From the NCBI RefSeq assembly GCF_030272615.1, contig NC_081409.1, positions 24,510,406 to 24,574,405 on the forward strand: 64,000 bases of DNA. Reading direction: 5' to 3'. The stretch comes from Cryptomeria japonica. Its lineage: Eukaryota; Streptophyta; Pinopsida; Cupressales; Cupressaceae. Below are positions 11,866 to 21,847 of this stretch, one piece after another; the first letter of the stretch is position 1; each line of letters starts with the position of its first letter. The notes under the pieces are model-generated. The model saw only the letters and a list, made by a program, of their open reading frames with translations. It was not told the origin of the DNA and made no database searches. The translations under genes were made by a program, and so were the position numbers.

Positions 11866-12144
11866 TCATTCTTCTTGGCCTTTTTCTTGTTGTTCATCAT
11901 ATGGTATTACTGTTGCACTTTTAATTGTCTTGTCTATATTTCCATCCCAAGATTCTTCTTCTTTGAATACAACATCTCTACTTGCAATGACTTCCTTGGT
12001 TATAGGATTAAACAACTTATATTCCTTAGAATGCTCATCATAGCCAATAAAGACGCATTTTTGTCTCTTATCATCTAATTTACTTCTTGTTTCCTTAGGT
12101 ACATGTGCATATGCAATACAACCAAATACTCTGAAATGAGACAC
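11866..12144 (-). pseudogene. copia integrase C-terminal region
   Basis: The reading FRVFGCIAYAHVPKETRSKL followed by CVFIGYDEHSKEYKLFNP is the conserved copia integrase tail. It continues the integrase core after a break between 12145 and 12372, where pieces such as the E-R-K-N-R region are readable around 12300 in another frame. Confidence 0.8.
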
Positions 12145-12372
12145 ACTATGATGCTTACCACTCCATACCTATTGTGGAATCGTGTCCCCAACAATCTTTG
12201 TTGGACTCCTATTCAAGATATAAACTGCACAAGCTACTACTTCAACCCAATACTCATTAGGTAGATTCTTGTCTTTCAACATGTTCCTTGCCATCTCCAT
12301 GATTTCCCGATTCTTCCTTTCTGCAACACCATTCTGTTGAGGTGTGTAACTTGTAGTAAACTGCTTCTTTAT

Positions 12373-13167
12373 TTAATGATACCTACAATAATCCAAAAAA
12401 TCATTTGACTTGTATTCACCTCCTCTATCTGATCTCAATACCTTGATGGATTGGCCACTTTGTTTCTCAACCAATGCTTTGAACTCCTTGAATTTTCCAA
12501 ATGCCTCAAATTTATATTTAAGAAAATAAACCCATGTTTTCCTCCTAAAATCATCAATGAATGTTGAAAAATAAATGCTTCCCCCTAATGATGGTGTTTG
12601 CATTGGACCACATAAATTTGTATGAAAATTTTCTAAAGGTGCCAATGCTCTATATGACACTCCTTTTGGAAAACTCTCTCTATGTTTCTTACCCAAAATA
12701 CAACATTCACATGAACCTAATGGTGCTTCAATGGGGGGTAAACCTCTTACCATTTCCTTTCTTTGCAACAAACACAATCCTTTGAAATTTAGATGGTCAT
12801 ACCTTAAATACCATACCCATGCTTGATCTTGACTTGTTGCCTTAAAATTTGCTTGCATCTCCTCCATCATTTCACTTTTCATGCAAAGTGGGAACATTTT
12901 GTTATTTGTCATTTCGACCTTTGCAATCACCATGTTACTTGGAGAAATATCAAATATAGTACAAACATTATTATCAAAATCAGCTCTATAACCCTTCTGA
13001 ATAAGTTGTCCCACACTTATAAGATTATGCTTCAAACCAGGTACAAAATAAACATCTGGAATAGCCTTCTTACCAAGTTTTGTTACCACATTAATTGCAC
13101 CTTTGCCAATGACTTCAACGATATTATCATTACCCAATATGATTTCAGATTTGATTGAAGTATCCAA
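12373..13167 (-). pseudogene. copia pre-integrase and integrase core
   Basis: The 264-codon reading covers the protease tail ([14 protein letters not shown]), the pre-integrase HHCC-like region (HLNFKGLC, then [17 protein letters not shown]) and the integrase core. The core shows the catalytic pattern partly: the first Asp region reads NLCGPM where an Asp is usual, the second is RSDRGGEY, and the Glu lies beyond the stop at 12373. [17 protein letters not shown] is diagnostic of copia integrase. Confidence 0.85.
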
Positions 13168-13250
13168 TTGCTAAAACAAATCCTTATTTCCAATCATATG
13201 ATTACGACAACTTATATCTAGAAACCAAATATTATTTGAATTTTCTTGAG

Positions 13251-13583
13251 CTACATGACATGTAATGAATACTGTTTCAAAACTCCTCTAAAAAAAATTG
13301 CATTTTGCTTATTCATATGAACTTGTTTCTTTCGACATTCATTTGCAAACTGACCATACTTCTTGCAGTAGTAACATTGCACATTTGATTTGTCAAACCT
13401 TTGTGATACCTGATTGTTATTACGTCCCCTTGAGTTAAAATTTTGATTTCTCCTTCCTACTAGATCTGGACTCCTTTCTTCTGTGTGATAATATTTTCTT
13501 CCTCTTGCTCTTCCTCTGAATCTTGGATTTACTCTTCCTCTGCCTTTGCCAAACTTCATTTGTGTTTTGAATGCATTCCCCAA
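13251..13583 (-). pseudogene. copia gag nucleocapsid with CCHC zinc knuckle
   Basis: An Arg/Gly-rich region (residues 10-60) is followed by CYYCKKYGQFANECRKK. This is a CX2CX4HX4C zinc knuckle with the His replaced by Gln. The lesion is consistent with a dead copy. It sits between capsid and protease as in other copia elements. Confidence 0.75.
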
Positions 13584-13997
13584 TACGCTATTGTCATTTC
13601 TGTTCAGCCTGCCTTCATAATGTTCAAAGATCCAACCAACTCATCTACAGAATATGTAGTCAAGTCTTTAGATTCCTCAATTACCACAACAATAGCATCA
13701 AGTTTTTTAGGCAAACTTCTTAAAACTTTTTCAACAACCTTTTGATCTGTTAGGTCATCACCATTTTGCCTTATTTAATCAACTAAATCTGTAACATGAT
13801 ATGTGAATTGGTCTACTGATTCAGAATTTTCATTTGCAAATTTTCAAATTCTCTTCTAAGAGCTTGTAGTTTTGTAATTTTGGATATGCCATTTCAAGGA
13901 TATCCCAAGCTTGTTTGGCTGTAGTGGCTGGCTTGATCCTTCCAATGACTGCATCATCCAATCCTTGTGCAAGTATCTGCAAAGCCCTTCTATTATT

Positions 13998-14192
13998 TTA
14001 CCTATTTTCATTAAGTTTTTTCTCATCTGGATTCAAGGCAGACTCATCTTGTGGTTCAGTATAACCATGTATAACTATATCTGATAACTCATGTGAATCA
14101 AATGTTAAATTCATTCTAAAAGCCCAATTATCATAATTTTTACCAGAAAATATTAGAATAAGAGGTTGAAAATTACCAATACCAGATGCCAT
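13998..14192 (-). pseudogene. copia gag N-terminal fragment
   Basis: The fragment starts MASGIGNFQPLILIFSGKNY and continues with DNWAFRMNLTFDSHEL. Plant copia gag proteins begin with the same pattern of F-x-G-x-NY-x-W-x-IRM. Downstream, in other frames to 13584, it continues with LQSYKLLEENL-type helices, so frameshifts have broken the capsid gene. Confidence 0.75.
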
Positions 14193-14453
14193 ACTCTTAT
14201 GCAGTACACTTCTTCACTTCTTTATCTTCAAACAGCTACGGTTGTCCTTCAATAATTCCTTTGAATTCACAAACAACACATAATCAATTAGCTTAATCGT
14301 GTCAATACGAAACAACAATCTTCCTTTACTTTTGAACGATCCATTCTCTCCTCCACAGCGCTTCAAAACAGCGATTCAATTTCCACGGACCTCCTATACA
14401 GTCTGATTGTGACTAGAATCTACAAAACAAAATTGCCACGATGTCCTTTTCTG

Positions 14454-14465
14454 GCTCTGATACCA
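14454..14465 (-). other. Primer-binding site of the copia relic
   Basis: The minus strand reads TGGTATCAGAGC, complementary to the 3' end of plant initiator-methionine tRNA. It is separated by two bases from the LTR end at 14468. The LTR extends right from 14468, with a TATA-like ctttataaag at about 14590, but its outer edge could not be fixed. Confidence 0.8.
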
Positions 14466-14928
14466 CATGAAAGGTGGGCAGAGGCATAAAAATAAACAAA
14501 ATAAACAGAGAAATGCCAATGTGCTGCGGCACAGAAAAAATAAAATAGACTTCTTTTCATTACCAATTAATCAAACTGATTTACAATTCTTTATAAAGAA
14601 GTTTGGAATATTCTAGATTGAATCATTTGCATGAAATTTGGAAAATAACAATAGTTCTACATGACAGAAAGAAGAGACTATCTGACAATTTTTAACGGTG
14701 AAAACAAAAGCTGAGTGTAGTGTAAATAGTGATAGACTATATTGGTGGTAGAAATTACGATGCATGCAAAGATGAAAACTGAAGTTTAACTGGAAGTTGA
14801 GATTTCTAACACAAGCTACCAAGCATGTTCTATTAGTATTAAGCTTCTCAATCACTCTGAGAATTGCATAATTTGGATACTGAAATGTTTTGTAAATATC
14901 AAATATGGATAAATGCCTAAGGTTTCCA

Positions 14929-15005
14929 TGGGACTTCGATCACAACTTATGGCATCGAATGGCAGGATACCTTAGCAATCCTGAAGCTACTAGTTCAGTT
15001 ATCAG
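14929..15005 (+). pseudogene. Possible upstream exon of the 4CL-like gene
   Basis: The segment reads LWHRMAGYLSNPEATSSVI and ends at a potential donor (cag, then gtatca). The phrase G-Y-x-x-NPEAT is typical of adenylate-forming acyl-CoA ligases just before the GW-TGD motif. The GW-TGD motif and the following hinge are not found before the next exon at 15090. Either an exon is missing or this part has decayed. Confidence 0.45.
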
Positions 15006-15089
15006 GTATCAATATCATTTGTTTAGTATCTTTTACATGCATTGCAATTTTTCAGCTATCTAATTAAACAAATTTTCATTTTTTCCTAG

Positions 15090-15646
15090 ACTCATATGAT
15101 GTTTCCTCCTATCAAATTAGAAGCGCTTCTAAATTCTCATTCTGAAATTGTTGATGCCGCAGTGATACCGTAAGATATGATGGACTTTGCAAGCTTGATT
15201 TTAGCTTAAAATTACAACAATGCCTCCCTCTTTGAAGAAGGAATTTTTGTTGATATTTGAAACATTCCCTTCTAGGCTTATAAGTTGTATCAAGGAAGGA
15301 TTTCTTGAGCACAATATATGATAAATGAGGGTCATAAGAGATGGATGATTGAAATTCTTATGTAGGTTTCTAGACAAAGAAGCAAGCCAAGTTCCAACGG
15401 CTTATGTAGTAAGAAAACATGGCAGCACACTCTCAGAAGTTGGTGTGATTGACTTTGTTGCCAAGCAGGTCATTTTCTCTAAAAAATTTCACCCTTATCC
15501 TTATTAATTGACTTTTGATCATGCATTTGAGTGTTTAGGCCTTATTTCAAATTCAGCAAATGCTGTAAAATCCTAAAAGGTTATGTCTTATTCAAGGTTG
15601 CACCCTACAAGAAAGTTCAAAGGGTGCCGTTTGTGAGTGGGATTCC
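15090..15646 (+). pseudogene. 4-coumarate-CoA-ligase-like C-terminal exons, interrupted by element A
   Basis: Three exons with clean GT-AG borders and matching phases lie at 15090-15169, 15366-15468 and 15597-15646. They encode PPIKLEALLNSHSEIVDAAV, then [20 protein letters not shown] and IDFVAKQ, then VAPYKKVQRVPFVSGIP. This is the C-terminal lid domain of the 4CL/acyl-activating family, which makes CoA thioesters of hydroxycinnamic or related acids. The last exon is cut after 15646 by an LTR element and resumes at 36701 in the same frame. The 4CL class, rather than another acyl-activating enzyme, is an inference from similarity. The upstream exons are missing or badly decayed, so the copy is probably a pseudogene, although the exons shown have no stops. 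Confidence 0.8.
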
Positions 15647-15884
15647 TATAAAGATTAGAATGAGTAGAGAAAATGATAACAAAAACAGAAAAAACAAACA
15701 ACACACGATTTATCATGGTTCGGCAAATTTGCCTACATCCACACTCAAAGCAGGCAATAACTTCTATTAATCAACTCTAATACATGGGGTGCACACAACC
15801 ATTATATAATCATATTCAGATATGAAATGAACAGTTGGGAGAATGCAAAGGGTCATGTGACCATTGGGCTTCACATTCCCAACA
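15647..15884 (-). repeat. 3' LTR of element A
   Basis: It has the same length and order as the LTR at 36463-36700. On its inner side (15885-15897) the minus strand shows a purine-rich GAGGGAGA, a plausible polypurine tract that primes plus-strand DNA synthesis. Its outer side joins the 4CL-like exon through the attcc duplication. Confidence 0.9.
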
Positions 15885-16270
15885 ATCTCCCTCGTGAAGG
15901 CCAACTGGCACAGCCATGCACTGGCATCCCCTGCTTCCACATCTAAACTCACATTGCACCCAATTTGCAAGATTTTAACTTCGTGATCTTCTGCTCGCAT
16001 ACACTTCGGATTAATCTACTCCAAAGCACGTCAGACTGAATAAAACTTCCAATAGATGCAAAATACATGCTTTCAACAGAGTCTCTTGCTCCTGAGCTCC
16101 CCCATAACAAGAACATCTAAAGAATCACCATTACTGGATTCTAATATCCAAACACAGAACTCAGGCCTCACGGGAAACAAAACTATGGCATTATTTTCAT
16201 AATCAAACAACTTCGCTAGATTCCCAATGCTCATGTGAGAGACACACAAAACATCGACTGTTTCCTCCTC
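15885..16270 (-). other. Element A 3' untranslated segment
   Basis: This noncoding stretch lies between the 3' end of A's ORF and its 3' LTR. It holds no retroviral domain. The ORF at 15767-16000 overlaps the LTR and is not considered real. Confidence 0.5.
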
Positions 16271-16774
16271 CTACAGTTTCACACACAGGTAATCATAAAT
16301 TCTCTGAAACATTACCTCTTGCCAGTAACTAGATAGTTGGGTCCACTGGCCCTCTTCTAGGTAGTCTGGAAAATCAATAGTACTGTTAACATTAAGTCCA
16401 TGAACTTGTTCAAATCCATCATTCTGAAAACGCGCTTCAAGAGCTGTCCAAAACATATCAAAATATAAAGCAACATCGAAGCACCTCTCTACCTTTATTT
16501 GGGCTTCTTCCTCTATAATGTTATTGAATTTAGGCAATTTGATGCCTGAAACACCATCGCTTGGGAGATGCCCTGCATTTGTAAGAAAAAGATCAAGTAA
16601 TCTTAGTGGTTCCAAACAACGTTGTCTCTCCCTTTCATGCTCTCCAACACCAAAGGAGCATAAACCATTCCAAAAGGTATTGTGGCTACCAGAAAACTTA
16701 ATTTGTGAGGGTATGTGCAAGCTAATGAGTCACAAATTCGCGGAAGTCTGCACGTTGGAAAATGCGCTCTGCAA
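16271..16774 (-). pseudogene. Element A ORF, 3' part (unrecognised)
   Basis: The 149-codon open reading (16271-16720) lies on the far side of element B and upstream of A's 3' LTR. It includes FDVALYFDMFWTALEARFQN and FPDYLEEGQWTQLSSYWQEV. It looks like a genuine protein, with aromatic residues, balanced composition and a stop just before the tail of the element, but I do not recognise the family. Before B inserted, it would have followed the 35664-36429 reading, with at least one frameshift between them. Confidence 0.5.
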
Positions 16775-17010
16775 AACGGGCCCCCGTTTTCAAAAAACGG
16801 AGGCCCGTTAATGGTTCAGCCTCCCGAGCCAAAAGGTCATGGGGTGCCAAAGTTAAATAAAACGGGCCCCCGTTTATTGAAAAATGGGACCCCGTTTAAA
16901 AACAAAACGGGGGCCCGTTTTTAAATTCTATTTTTACCATTTTTTTGGACAATTTTTCATTTTCACTGTGACAGTAAGTTGACAAGAAGAAATCAAAAAT
17001 GGGCCCCCGT
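16773..17010. repeat. Left-arm cluster of GC palindromes of element B
   Basis: Six versions of aaaacgggcccccgtttt or its reverse complement occur at about 16773, 16793, 16858, 16880, 16904 and 16998. Each is a near-palindrome with GGGCCC or GGGCCCCC at its core. They stand out in AT-rich surroundings, and the same motif clusters at the opposite arm. Confidence 0.8.
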
Positions 17011-17059
17011 GCTGTGGTTTCCATTTCAAGCCTCCACCACTATCCCAGGTACACATTCA

Positions 17060-18072
17060 GTCATCTATTTTCACATTTCATAATTTTCTTGTATATTTTT
17101 CTTGTTTTTTTATGTATTATTTAGTTTGTTTTTTTATTATTTTAGTTTTTTTTTATAGTAGCATATAAATAAATTATTTTTTATATTTGTAAATTCTTGA
17201 TTTTGATCTAAAATATTTTTGAACAGTTAACCCTAAACCGTAATCAACAAATTTAGAAACCAAAACCAAACCTAGATAATTAACAAAACGAAATCGACAC
17301 AAACAAAAAATCGAAAATGAAATGGAAACAAAAACAAAAACGTTCAAAAATGAAATTGAAATAAAACCGAACATATGTACCTAAATTGTTCTTAATCCTC
17401 ATTAGGCAATACAAAAGTTACCACTAAATTAGTATAACCTTAAAAGTAATTAACATTACTCTTCAAATTTTAGATATGAAAGTTTAGGCTTAGGTTTATG
17501 CCATGTCATGGCATAAAGGTCCTATTATGGTCCTATTATGTCATGTGATGGTATAAAAGGATCAATTATGGACACAATTTTAGAGCAAAGCTAGATAAGT
17601 TACTAAAATTGGAGTTTGGTTTACATAGGTTCATAAAGGAAGCTAATATGCCAAATATATAATTCATTAATACAAAATAAAAAATATTCTTGATTTATAA
17701 TGTTGATTGATAATGAGTTTTCTAAATGGGGTGCTAATTATATATACATCCGAAAGATTTGAAAAATATAATTCCCAAGAAGTATTTTGAATATCTTTAG
17801 AAGTATATTGGTATATCTAGAATGTAATTTTTATTATAAAAGATTTGATATATGATTTGAAGTTGGTAGATATTTTGAGGAAGATTTATTAGATTATGTT
17901 ATGATTAAGCTAATATTAGAAGAATGGTTTTAACAACATCTTTCGGTTTTAAAAGGTGCACAAGGTTTGAAGTTGAAATCATACTCGATTGTATATAATA
18001 TTAAATTGTTAAGGAGCTATTTTTTTTTTAAATAGTTAATTTAAGATATTAGTTGAAGCTATTTGAGAATGT
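17060..18072. other. Left arm of element B, no gene seen
   Basis: AT-rich DNA without a convincing ORF. A possible splice donor (cccag, then gtacac) near 17045 could start a long 5' leader intron ending at the acceptor at 21832. This is speculative. Confidence 0.3.
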
Positions 18073-18302
18073 GAGATAGTCCTAATGAACACACGAATTA
18101 AATTAATGAACCTAGGACAATCACAATGAACATATGATAGTCCCAATGAGCCTCAAATGATCCTAATGAATGTAGGGTAGTCTTAATGAACCAAAGAAAG
18201 TCCTAATGAGCCTAAGAAAGCCATAATGAACTTGGGACAATCCTAATGAACCTAGGATAGTCCTAATGAACCTACGATAGTGTAAACAAGCCTAGGATAG
18301 TA
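18073..18302. repeat. Degenerate minisatellite, about 20-bp unit
   Basis: About twelve imperfect tandem copies of gtcctaatgaacctaggata. The last copies (18240-18302) are the best preserved. It has no coding potential. Confidence 0.75.
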
Positions 18303-18312
18303 TAAGAAAAAA

Positions 18313-18370
18313 TCACTACAAAAAAGACCTCAATTGCGTTAAATGAATTTCCCAATAACGCACTCGTGTT
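18313..18370. repeat. Possible CACTA-type transposon terminus
   Basis: The sequence cactacaaaaaagacctcaa at 18313 resembles the CACTACAA-AAA ends of plant CACTA elements, followed by an acgc-bearing subterminal region. No inverse partner (ttttgtagtg) was found inside the window, so it may be a lone end or a coincidence. Confidence 0.3.
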
Positions 18371-21300
18371 TATCTTTTTTTGGTCATTTGGCTACCTTTT
18401 TTTACAACATCTTGGTGTATACGCCCCTAAGAAGACCTTTTCCTCAAAAATTTCTTGGATCATGAACTCCTCATGTGCACCAAACATAAGTTGCCACTTG
18501 GAAGCTTCTAGTGCACACAATCTGATGTAGAGAGATCAACTCTGGAACTCTCCCTAAGGATTAAATCAACTCAAGGAGACACATCAAAGGATCCTCTACA
18601 TGCTAGGTGATTCAAAACCAAACTCAACTCAACACACCCAACCAAGGATAACATCAAAATGGTTTGTTCCAACACCTCTATTGGTATTAACACATCCCAA
18701 AAACCATAAGACAAGGTTCTACACACCCCCAAACTTAGACTCAAACTCATAAACCAAACTTGCTCTTCTAGGCTCTATTCCTTGTAGCCTCCAAATCGGG
18801 TATTTTCAACTTTTCTCCAAATCATCCCAAAACACTTGACAAAAAAATTACATATTTAGACACCCATTTGTATGTTACACAACATATCAGAAAACCAATA
18901 TAGGTTGCTTTGGACGGACCCTTTTCTGTCCTCAAATGTGCCCCTTTTTAGCCTTAAAAACCACCCACTTTACAAAGGAAGTACCAACAAAACTTAACAC
19001 CAGATTAAACCCTTTTGTACAGTCTCTTATTATGTTCCCAAACCAAGTATTTTTCAGGTCTTAGGTCTTGGTTGCACTCCTAGATACCCAAATACCAAAA
19101 AACCTCACTAAATCACCCTTTTCCCTAGGGCTTTCTAGAAATATCACTTCCAATCACTTCCAAGGCTCAACCAAAGTTCAAACACCTTCAAAATGGTGTG
19201 TATAGACATTTCAATGCATAAAATACCCCCCTTGTTCAATTAGATTCTCTGCTGCTACACTCTAGCCTTCATTTTCACTCATTTCCAGTCACTTTTCTTC
19301 AACTTTCATGCAACTTTCATGGTGTACACCTGCACTCTTCACTCCTTCCTGTCAATCATGGGTTAGTAAACTATTTTACATGTTATTTGGCATCCATCCT
19401 ATGAGAATCAGACCTGTACATTCATAGGATGGATCCTTACATGCTTGGAAATTCACAAATTAGTGAAAAAATCACTGTCTTTTCTGGGACAGTCAGCAAT
19501 AAATAAAAATATGATACTTTCAAGACTTCAAAAATGCACTCAATACATCAAAGGAATAACCAATAAACCCCCAATGTACAGCAATGATGATCCCTTAGCC
19601 TTTCAATGCAAAGAAAGCATGAAAAAACAAGGATTTGACAGCAAATAAAGAGTTTTTTAATTAATTTTCTGAGACAGTCCGTACAAGTCCGTACCAGCAT
19701 CATCCAACCACACAAAAATTACTTTAGAGACTTTATAAGACCTTCCCCAACCAACTCCAACCAATCTCCAACTAATCCAAGTGATTAAAATGTCAAAACA
19801 ACTCTAAAACTTATTTCCCACCAAAACTGGAACTAGTTGTTGAAATTCAAAATTTGAATTTTCAACTTTATTTCTAATACTTTTAATCAACTAAAACCTA
19901 TCCCATTCAACTTATTTTGACATAATAAGATCATTAAATCACAATAAACTCCTATCCAACCTATCTAGACTCCATCATCCTATTACATTGCATTTTGGTC
20001 CTTAGGCCTTTATCAGGACCTTTAGGATTTTTACATAATTTATTGAATTCAACATTACAATAGGCCATTATAGGCTTCAAAACATTCCAATTGACCTCTA
20101 GTGATGTCATATCACTCTCCTTAGTCCTTGGTGTCCTCCTTTGTTCATTTGCCCTCCTGGATGCTCCGGCATCACAATCCTTTCAATCAATCTACTCCAT
20201 TGATCTCTCAAAACAATCTTAGTCTTTAATCCTCTATCCTTCATGACTATAAATAAATCATTAGATGAGCTATTTTCAAGAACTCTTGTAATGCAATGTT
20301 ATGTTGCCAATTTAAGCACCTTACATCCTATCTTGGTCACAAATCCATCTTGAAGCCATCAACCTTTAGCTACAACAAGAGTTTTCTTTCTGAGATACTA
20401 TTGTCTTTCATCTTTTATACATTATCCTTTAACTCGATCTAAAGGTGGTACTTATGCATAGCATAATGGTTTGAAATTCATAGTTTAAGTCCTTTATTGA
20501 TTTTTTATGCTTGCTTGCATACACATATATTGCTAGAATTTAGCAATTCTTTATAGCTTCTATTTTAGTTTATTTATGAAAGAGTTTAAATGAAGCTATA
20601 TTTAAAGTCAAAATTGTAAGATCCCCTCAATCATTGAGGTAGAATTCAAAATTGATTTCACCTCTAATTATATGAAAAATTTAATTTGTCTGTACATATC
20701 AAAATCTTTCAAAATTTTGCATATTAAACAATAAAATATTGTGATGAACAAGTCTCTAGAGTCTTAAAAACGAAATTTTAAAATGGTTGCCACTAAAAGT
20801 ATTAGGTCAGCGAAAGGAATTGGGATATTTAAAAATAGGCTTGCATCACTTTTTTAGCTTCATTGAGTTGTAGTTTGTTCATTGACTTAATAATTAAGTG
20901 CTTGCAAGTATGATAGTGGAATTTAGGAATGAGGATCATATAGTATGTTAGGAATTTTATTTGGAATGTTAGTCAAAATAATATTCTAGTTGATAATTAT
21001 AAATGCATGTGTAAAATATTGTTGAAATTGATTATTTTAAAAGTAAATATTGCAAGGTTAATTTTGTTTTTAATTGTTGGCATGTTGTGTTGATTTTTAT
21101 GTAAGAGTTTCATTTCTTATTCAACTTTGTAAGAGAATTTGTGTATGAATTGATATCTTAAATTTTATAGAAAGATTATATATGAAAACAAATGATTGCG
21201 GAGTTTTATAATAAATGATTTATAGAAAATAATATTTTTTGAAGGTTTTGTAAATTATAATCTTGTGTAGATTTGATTATGGGAGAAATTTAATGGTCAA

Positions 21301-21832
21301 ATATGCTTAACTCTTCAAAAGTTTTGATGTTTTGTCTTTACATGACAACCACTTAGAATATAATATGTTTTAAGTATGTCATTTATAGTCATGGGAGATT
21401 AGTTTTTTTTTAAGATTGTCTAAAGACTAATCAATGTAATATGAATTGATGGCAATTATCTCAAAACACTAGAAGGAGGATCATCTTATTTCTCACTTCT
21501 TTATTGATCTTATGTATGAAATATTTTATATTGATTTTAATAGTTGATGCATTTTACAAGAAATGAATTTATTAAATTGAATATATAATAGATTTATGAT
21601 GTTTCATTGAAAGTTTTTATTAAGTTTTGTGCGCAAATTTTATATTTCAAGATTCAATAGTATGTACATGTATATTTTTTTAAGTTCAATATTATATTAT
21701 ATATTTCATGTGTATCTCATTCAACAACATAGAAATGTTACTATTTATAAATGTTTTTTTTTTAATTTAGTAAAATAGATTCTTCTTTGACATAGAGTTG
21801 TATATAATTCATGTATATCTTTATATATGCAG
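18371..21832. other. Noncoding stretch upstream of the element B plus-strand gene
   Basis: There is no recognisable gene. 18450-20600 is C-rich on the plus strand and may be an old LTR or unclassified insertion. 20600-21830 is strongly AT-rich. The final bases form a good splice acceptor, tatatatgcag at 21822-21832, just before the first coding exon. Confidence 0.4.
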
Positions 21833-21847
21833 GAGTTCTTTGTTATC

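Larger units (their letters stand above)
11207..14467 (-). mobile_element. Ty1/copia LTR retrotransposon relic, gag to reverse transcriptase
   Basis: On the minus strand the order is PBS (14454-14465), gag (13251-14192), GAG-pre-integrase and integrase (11866-13167), then the N-terminal half of reverse transcriptase (11207-11697). This is copia gene order. The reading is interrupted at 11206 by the gypsy LTR, and the rest of reverse transcriptase and RNase H is not found further left. An LTR begins at 14468. Confidence 0.8.

Noticed and set aside
11711-12078. Plus-strand ORFs across the copia integrase region
   Set aside because: They lie antisense to integrase C-terminal and linker sequence and have no motif of their own.
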